Below are positions 6,537 through 9,878 of a stretch of DNA of 9,878 nucleotides, one piece after another. Both the position numbers and the translations under genes were made by a program. The first letter of the stretch is position 1. The number at the start of each line of letters is the position of its first letter. This stretch comes from Planctomycetota bacterium (GTDB lineage: Bacteria > Planctomycetota > Phycisphaerae > Sedimentisphaerales > SM23-30): NCBI GenBank assembly GCA_029573975.1, contig JAKQBU010000506.1:1-9878 (forward strand), read 5' to 3'. Below the pieces are notes generated by a model. It was not told the origin of the DNA and did not search any database. It saw nothing but the letters and a program-made list of their open reading frames with translations.

Positions 6537-6552
6537 GGAAGTGCAGGCACGT

Positions 6553-8103
6553 ATGGCTCGTGAGAAATGGGGCAGCAATCTGGGGGTGATCCTGGCGGTG
6601 GCCGGCAGTGCGGTGGGGCTGGGGAATTTTTTGCGGTTTCCGGTGCAGGCGGCCAAAAACGGCGGGGGGGCCTTTCTGATTCCGTATTTTGTGGCGTTTT
6701 TCCTGCTGGGGCTGCCCCTGATGTGGATCGAGTGGACGATCGGGCGGTTCGGCGGCGGGCTGGGGCACAGTACGGCACCGGGCATGTTTCATACGCTGGG
6801 CAATAAAAACCGGTTTGTGAAGTATTTCGGGATCATCGGGATTTTCGGGCCGCTGATTATCTTCATCTATTACATTTATATTGAGTCCTGGCTTTTGGGT
6901 TACAGTTTTTTTGCCCTGCTTGGCAGCTATAATTCCTGCACCAGTGAAACCAGCATGCAGGCGTTTTTGCAGGGGTATCAGGGGCTGGTCAAAAACGAAT
7001 TTTTCCAGAGTATCGGTCCGGCGTATGGTTTTTTTGCAATTACCTTTCTGCTGAATGTAGTGATTATCTGTTTCGGCATCCGGAAAGGGATTGAGAAGGT
7101 CTGCAAGTATTCGCTGCCGGTGCTGTTTTTGTTTGCGGTGGTGCTGATGGTACGGGTTCTGTGCCTGGGCACGCCCGATGCGGCCAAGCCCGAGTATAAT
7201 GTGAATAACGGTCTGGGCTTTCTGTGGAATCCGGAGTGGTCGGCGCTGAAGAATCCGGAGGTGTGGCTGGCGGCGACGGGGCAGATTTTTTTCACGCTGA
7301 GCTGCGGGATCGGGGTGATTCTGACGTATGCCAGCTACCTGACGAAAAACGACGATGTGGCGCTGTCGGGATTGACGGCGGCCTCCGCCAATGAGGTGAC
7401 GGAGGTGATTCTGGGCGGCAGTATTATCATCCCGGCGGCCTTTGCCTTTTTCGGGCCGGCCGGCACCCGGCAGGTGGTGGAGGGCGGGGCGTTCAACTTA
7501 AGTTTTGTGACCATGCCGCTGGTGATGCAGCAGATTCCCGGCGGCAATCTTTTTGGATTTCTATGGTTTATGCTGCTGTTCCTGGCGGGGGTTACGTCGA
7601 GTATCTCGCTGGCCCAGCCGGCGGTGGCTTTTCTGGAGGATGAATTCCGACTTTCCAAGAAGCGGGCCTCGCTGATTTTTGCGGTTGCGGTTTTCATTCT
7701 ATGCCAGGGGCCGGTGTTTCTGCTGGGCAAGGGGGTGGTGGATGAGCTGGATTTCTGGGGCGGGACGTTCTGCCTGGTGGTCTTTGCCACGGTGGAGACG
7801 ATTCTGTTTGCGTGGGTGTTCGGCATGGAAAAGGCCTGGACCGAACTGCATGTGGCCAGCGACATCACGATACCGCGGATTTACCGTTATATTATCAAAT
7901 ATATCACGCCGGTGTTTCTGCTTTTTATTCTCGGTTCCTGGGTGTGGGAAAAACTGGCCTCGGTTCAAAAAGTGTCCCATGATCCGAATGCCTCGTATAT
8001 CACCGGCACCCGGATACTCCTATTGGCGGTATTTCTGGTGCTGGCAGTCCTGGTAAAAATCGCCTGGAGGCGGAAAAAACAAAAGGCAGGTGAGGCGGTA
8101 TGA
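6553..8103 (+). CDS. LeuT-like neurotransmitter:sodium symporter (NSS/SNF family) amino-acid transporter
   Basis: 516 residues with about 12 membrane segments. The sequence is close to Aquifex LeuT along its whole length, for example VGLGNFLRFPVQAAKNGGGAF (split 21-30, 31-41), LPLMWIEWTIGR (54-65), IYYIYIESW (105-113), QIFFTLSCGIG (244-254), ILGGSIIIPAA (286-296), GVTSSISLAQP (346-356) and FLEDE (360-364). Counted against LeuT from memory, sodium-site residues N25, T248, N280, A345, T348 and S349 are kept, as is the gate Tyr (Y107). E284, equivalent to LeuT E290, suggests chloride independence. Substrate-pocket changes are S19 for N21, I253 for F259 and L353 for I359, so the preferred amino acid may differ. 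I chose ATG 6553 (MAREKWGS, the usual family start, AGG 5 nt upstream) over in-frame GTG 6541, whose GAGG abuts the start. It is co-transcribed with the small subunit. Confidence 0.94.
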   Translation: MAREKWGSNLGVILAVAGSAVGLGNFLRFPVQAAKNGGGAFLIPYFVAFFLLGLPLMWIEWTIGRFGGGLGHSTAPGMFHTLGNKNRFVKYFGIIGIFGPLIIFIYYIYIESWLLGYSFFALLGSYNSCTSETSMQAFLQGYQGLVKNEFFQSIGPAYGFFAITFLLNVVIICFGIRKGIEKVCKYSLPVLFLFAVVLMVRVLCLGTPDAAKPEYNVNNGLGFLWNPEWSALKNPEVWLAATGQIFFTLSCGIGVILTYASYLTKNDDVALSGLTAASANEVTEVILGGSIIIPAAFAFFGPAGTRQVVEGGAFNLSFVTMPLVMQQIPGGNLFGFLWFMLLFLAGVTSSISLAQPAVAFLEDEFRLSKKRASLIFAVAVFILCQGPVFLLGKGVVDELDFWGGTFCLVVFATVETILFAWVFGMEKAWTELHVASDITIPRIYRYIIKYITPVFLLFILGSWVWEKLASVQKVSHDPNASYITGTRILLLAVFLVLAVLVKIAWRRKKQKAGEAV

Positions 8104-8195
8104 GTACGCAAGGCTGGATTTTTCTGATCGTGAGCTGGACGGCGATTCTTTCTCTTTTTCTGTATTCGATGATTCGCACCTTTACCAAGAAATAG
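8100..8195 (+). CDS. MetS-like small subunit of the NSS transporter (31 residues)
   Basis: The ATG at 8100 overlaps the transporter's TGA stop (ATGA), the signature of translational coupling, with GAGG (8092-8095) 4 nt upstream. The 31-residue product has a short polar start (MSTQG), one hydrophobic segment at about 6-25 containing W6 and W13, and a basic end (R26, K30, K31), giving a single-pass membrane peptide with its C-terminus probably cytoplasmic. Small proteins of this size and placement are known with NSS importers of methionine and alanine (MetPS of Corynebacterium; Pfam MaAIMP_sms). Placement and topology fit that family; primary sequence is too short to prove homology. It is easily missed by gene finders because of its length. 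Confidence 0.7.
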   Translation: MSTQGWIFLIVSWTAILSLFLYSMIRTFTKK

Positions 8196-8288
8196 GAGCC
8201 GGTCAAGCAAGCACGGCCTGCGGTGTAATTGACGCTTTCGATGGAAGCTGGGGAGGCTAAGTTGGTAAGGAAAAAGAAGAAAATTATC

Positions 8289-8390
8289 CGCAGATGAACA
8301 CAGATAAATATTTAATATATAAATAGTTATGATACTTTTAATCGCAAATGCACGCGAATAGGGAGGGAAGAGAATTTTCACCACGAAGAT
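8289..8390. repeat. Degenerate 10-bp-period intergenic repeat remnants
   Basis: CGCAGATGAA is followed directly by CACAGATAAA (8289-8308, 8 of 10 positions equal). CGCAAATGCA is followed by CGCGAATAGG (8343-8362). Then CACCACGAAGA appears at 8379-8389. I recognise these phrase types (GCAGAT..ACACAGAT, CGCAAAT..ACGCGAAT, CACCACGAAGA) as relics of short period-10 repeats scattered between genes in many environmental bacterial genomes. That recognition is from memory and unverified. Confidence 0.35.
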
Positions 8391-8422
8391 AATTATGAAA
8401 GCCAGAACTCCCTGGAGGATGG

Positions 8423-8444
8423 TTATGTGTTATGGTACACATAA
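8423..8444 (+). repeat. Perfect 8-bp inverted repeat upstream of the IS110 transposase
   Basis: TTATGTGT (8423-8430) and ACACATAA (8437-8444) are exact reverse complements around the 6-nt loop TATGGT. G-T pairs can add two further base pairs (8421-8422 with 8445-8446). It lies 63 nt before the transposase ATG. It could be an operator, a subterminal element of the insertion sequence, or a stem of its transcript. Confidence 0.5.
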
Positions 8445-8506
8445 TTTACCACGAGCTGATCACTGGGATCGCTCAAAATTTACCTTTATGCAAGGAGATT
8501 CTGGCT

Positions 8507-9568
8507 ATGAAACGTATTATGGCAATTGATCTGGGAAAATTCAAGAGTGTCGTTTGTAATTATCAGGCACCCTCGGGTAAGCATGAATTTGTGACGATCG
8601 AGACCAAGCCGCAGGCTCTGCACGATCTGTTGGTGGAGCACCAGCCGGACGTGGTGGTGGTGGAGGTTTGCGGGCTGATCGGGTGGGTGTATGACCTGGT
8701 GCGGGGGCTGGGGATCCGTATTAAGGTGGCCAATACCAACGACGAGCGGTGGCGGAAACGAATGATCAAGCGGAAGACGGACCGGAAGGATGCATTAAAA
8801 CTGGCCCGGCTGGAGGCGATGAGTGAGTTGCCGCAGGTGTATATCCCGGAGGCGGCGGTGCGGGAGAAACGAGCGTTAATCAATTATCGCAAGAGTCTCG
8901 CGGAGCGGGTGACGCAGATCAAGAACAGTATCCGTTCACTGCTGGAGCGGCAATCGTTATCGCTGCCGCTGGGGAAGAAGGGCTGGTCGAAGGCGGCTCT
9001 GCTTCAGTTGCGATCCTGGTCACGGCCGTTGGGGCAGGCCGGGGTCCAGGAGCTTTGGCGGGGTGAGTTGACGATGGAGTTGTCGCTGCTGGAGACGGTG
9101 ACGGAGGCGTTAGCGGCAGTGGAGGAGAAGTTAGACGCGCTGAACGCGCAGGATAAACAAGTACAGTTGCTGCAAACGATTCCGGGGGTGGGTCCGCGGC
9201 TGGCGGAGGCGGTGGCGGCGTATATTGATGATCCGCACCGGTTTGGCAATGGTAAGCAGGTGGGCTGTTATTTTGGTTTGACGCCGCGGCAGTATCAGTC
9301 GGGGACGATGGACCGGCAGGGTCGGATTAGTAAGGATGGGAATAATCTGGTACGCAGCCTGCTGGTGGAGGTATCGTGGCTGGCGAAGCTGTGGAATCCG
9401 TGGGTGGAACGGATGTATGAACAACTTTGGCGGGGCAGTAAGACGCGGAAGAAGATCGCGATTGTGGGGGTGGCCCGTCGGCTGCTGGTGCGAATGTGGG
9501 CGATGCTGCGGGACGGGACGGCCTGGCAGATGCCGGCATTACCGGTGGCGAATGGAAAAGCGGAGTAA
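8507..9568 (+). CDS. IS110-family transposase (DEDD RuvC-like recombinase)
   Basis: 353 residues from the ATG at 8507, chosen because AAGGAG (8492-8497) precedes it by 9 nt and MKRIMAIDLGK is a typical family start; the frame stays open upstream to 8432 without family-like sequence. The N-terminal DEDD domain has D8 (MAIDLGK), E53 (VVVEVCG), D92 and D95 (KTDRKDALKLARL). A helical central part follows. The C-terminal Transposase_20 domain has IPGVGPRLAEAVAAYI (225-240), the GLTPRQYQSG motif (257-266) with S265 as the probable catalytic serine, and GRISKDGN (272-279). All expected catalytic residues are present and the frame is intact, so the element may be active. Enzymes of this family recombine DNA guided by a bridge RNA encoded in the element's non-coding end. 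Confidence 0.95.
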   Translation: MKRIMAIDLGKFKSVVCNYQAPSGKHEFVTIETKPQALHDLLVEHQPDVVVVEVCGLIGWVYDLVRGLGIRIKVANTNDERWRKRMIKRKTDRKDALKLARLEAMSELPQVYIPEAAVREKRALINYRKSLAERVTQIKNSIRSLLERQSLSLPLGKKGWSKAALLQLRSWSRPLGQAGVQELWRGELTMELSLLETVTEALAAVEEKLDALNAQDKQVQLLQTIPGVGPRLAEAVAAYIDDPHRFGNGKQVGCYFGLTPRQYQSGTMDRQGRISKDGNNLVRSLLVEVSWLAKLWNPWVERMYEQLWRGSKTRKKIAIVGVARRLLVRMWAMLRDGTAWQMPALPVANGKAE

Positions 9569-9878
9569 TACGGAAAAAAATATTACCGAAATAAGGACCT
9601 GAACTTTGCTTGATGGAAATCGATGCGGAACCTCGTTTCGTGAAATGGGCGAAAAACTTGACACGAAGATTGAGCCGTATCGCAACGATTGAATGGGACT
9701 TCGGAAGGAATCCAATGGACCGAAGAAACTCGGATAGAAGTGTGAAGCCATCAGGTGAGACCAGGTACCCCAGGCCGGAAATGAATCGTTCCGGATGATC
9801 GCGGGTGAAGGATCTTGGGGCGCTGCCCCAAACCCCGCATTTTCCAGCCTCGCTTTGGGCGAGGGAGGAAAGAGAAAA
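9569..9878. other. Non-coding, hairpin-rich flank downstream of the IS110 transposase
   Basis: No supported gene lies here. Five perfect inverted repeats can be read: TTCGTG/CACGAA (9637-9642, 9662-9667), CTTCGG/CCGAAG (9699-9704, 9720-9725), CCGGAA/TTCCGG (9775-9780, 9789-9794), TTGGGGC/GCCCCAA (9815-9821, 9825-9831) and CCTCGC/GCGAGG (9848-9853, 9859-9864). The first three may belong to the element's right end, possibly a structured RNA. The last two look like host intergenic sequence and could terminate transcription, but neither has a clear T-run. Confidence 0.5.
9815..9864. repeat. Tandem GC-rich hairpins
   Basis: Two adjacent perfect stems: a 7-bp TTGGGGC/GCCCCAA around GCT, then a 6-bp CCTCGC/GCGAGG around TTTGG. 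The first, with the following ACCCCGC, resembles a GGGGC-GCT-GCCCC-type phrase that recurs between genes in many bacteria (from memory). A dispersed repeat or a Rho-independent-like element without a T-tract are both possible. Confidence 0.4.

Larger units (their letters stand above)
6179..6552. other. Divergent intergenic region between asnA and the amino-acid transporter
   Basis: This stretch holds no long gene. From left to right it contains the asnA ribosome binding site, the phased A-tracts, the palindrome GACGC-CA-GCGTC (6306-6317), a CCCC/GGGG hairpin (6331-6334 with 6343-6346), the transporter promoter candidate (6381-6409), and a purine-rich leader with a possible 26-codon ORF (6456-6536). 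I recognise no riboswitch class and no confident asnA -10/-35 pair; TTGACG at 6313-6318 (minus) and TTGACA at 6210-6215 (minus) both lack a good -10. Confidence 0.6.
8196..8506. other. Intergenic region upstream of the IS110 transposase
   Basis: No gene is seen in this stretch. It contains degenerate 10-bp-period repeat remnants (8289-8308 and 8343-8362), an AT-rich tract (8304-8328), a CACCACGAAGA segment (8379-8389) and a perfect hairpin (8423-8444). No convincing terminator follows the small transporter subunit. The left end of the insertion sequence should lie somewhere in the right half. I place it after the repeat remnants, beyond about 8390, but cannot fix the base. Confidence 0.5.
8392..9810 (+). 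mobile_element. IS110-family insertion sequence (ends approximate)
   Basis: A complete IS110-type transposase (8507-9568) lies between two non-coding flanks. IS110 elements lack long terminal inverted repeats and usually make no target duplication, so the ends cannot be read from one copy. I set the left limit after host-like repeat remnants (about 8390) and the right limit before a host-like GGGGC-GCT-GCCCC segment (9815). The right flank (about 240 nt) is longer than the left (about 115 nt), which would favour the IS1111-type layout, but this depends on the guessed limits. Confidence 0.45.

Noticed and set aside
6541..6552. GTG at 6541 as the transporter start
   Set aside because: Its GAGG lies only 2 nt upstream and the family normally begins at the MAREKWGS-type position; it remains possible through coupling to the leader ORF.
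6412..6792. Minus-strand open frames of about 125 codons covering the transporter leader and start
   Set aside because: Pro/Arg/Ser-rich shadow of the transporter's GC-rich start; no ribosome binding site or family resemblance.
9668..9692. TTGAGCCGTATCGC near 9670 recalled the start of group II intron domain V
   Set aside because: The matching 3' strand of the domain V hairpin and its tetraloop are absent, and no reverse transcriptase or other intron domains are present.
6427..9765. Identical 12-mer GGTGAGACCAGG at 6427-6438 and 9754-9765, considered as IS target or end repeat
   Set aside because: A few 12-mer repeats are expected by chance in about 10 kb, and the flanking bases do not extend the match.
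9610..9798. A 62-codon open frame after the transposase
   Set aside because: No recognisable domain, polar low-complexity composition, and it covers several hairpin arms; more likely non-coding.

Overview
This window looks like a chromosomal segment of a free-living, heterotrophic, GC-rich bacterium, most likely of the Planctomycetota/PVC type (perhaps Phycisphaerae-like). I infer this from an exported glycoside hydrolase, a large TlpA/CARDB fusion beside a type I phosphodiesterase, and a CysD-like gene outside a classical cysDNC cluster. No rRNA or taxonomic marker is present, so the assignment is tentative.

Layout. (1) 1-718, minus: 5' part of a secreted clan-A glycoside hydrolase that runs off the left edge, with its own promoter (773-802). 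A hairpin terminator at 833-859 separates it from the next operon. (2) 899-5041, minus: a compact four-gene operon. In transcription order it encodes a ribbon-helix-helix (RHH) regulator, an exported protein with N-terminal, TlpA-thioredoxin and CARDB domains, a type I phosphodiesterase/nucleotide pyrophosphatase, and a CysD-like ATP-PP-loop enzyme. Gaps are -8, +18 and +20 nt. The RHH start is preceded by a striking operator-like array: three GAGTG boxes exactly 11 bp apart, overlapping the ribosome binding site. (3) 5138-6178, minus: asnA, ammonia-dependent asparagine synthetase. (4) 6179-6552: divergent intergenic region with helically phased A-tracts on the asnA side, and a sigma70-like promoter plus a possible 26-codon leader ORF on the transporter side. 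(5) 6553-8195, plus: a LeuT-like sodium:amino-acid symporter followed, with a 4-nt ATGA overlap, by a 31-residue single-pass MetS-like small subunit. (6) 8196-8506: intergenic sequence with degenerate 10-bp-period repeats and a perfect 8-bp hairpin. (7) 8507-9568, plus: an IS110-family DEDD transposase with an intact catalytic set. (8) 9569-9878: non-coding, hairpin-rich 3' flank that may hold the element's right end and possibly a bridge RNA.

The genes that clearly work together are the 899-5041 operon (a putative autoregulated sulfonucleotide module whose end product is unknown) and the transporter with its small subunit. asnA and the transporter share only the nitrogen/amino-acid theme. 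The best candidates for something undescribed are the RHH-TlpA/CARDB-phosphodiesterase-CysD module and its operator, the CysH-like cysteine pattern inside the CysD-like protein, and the structured flank of the IS110 element.
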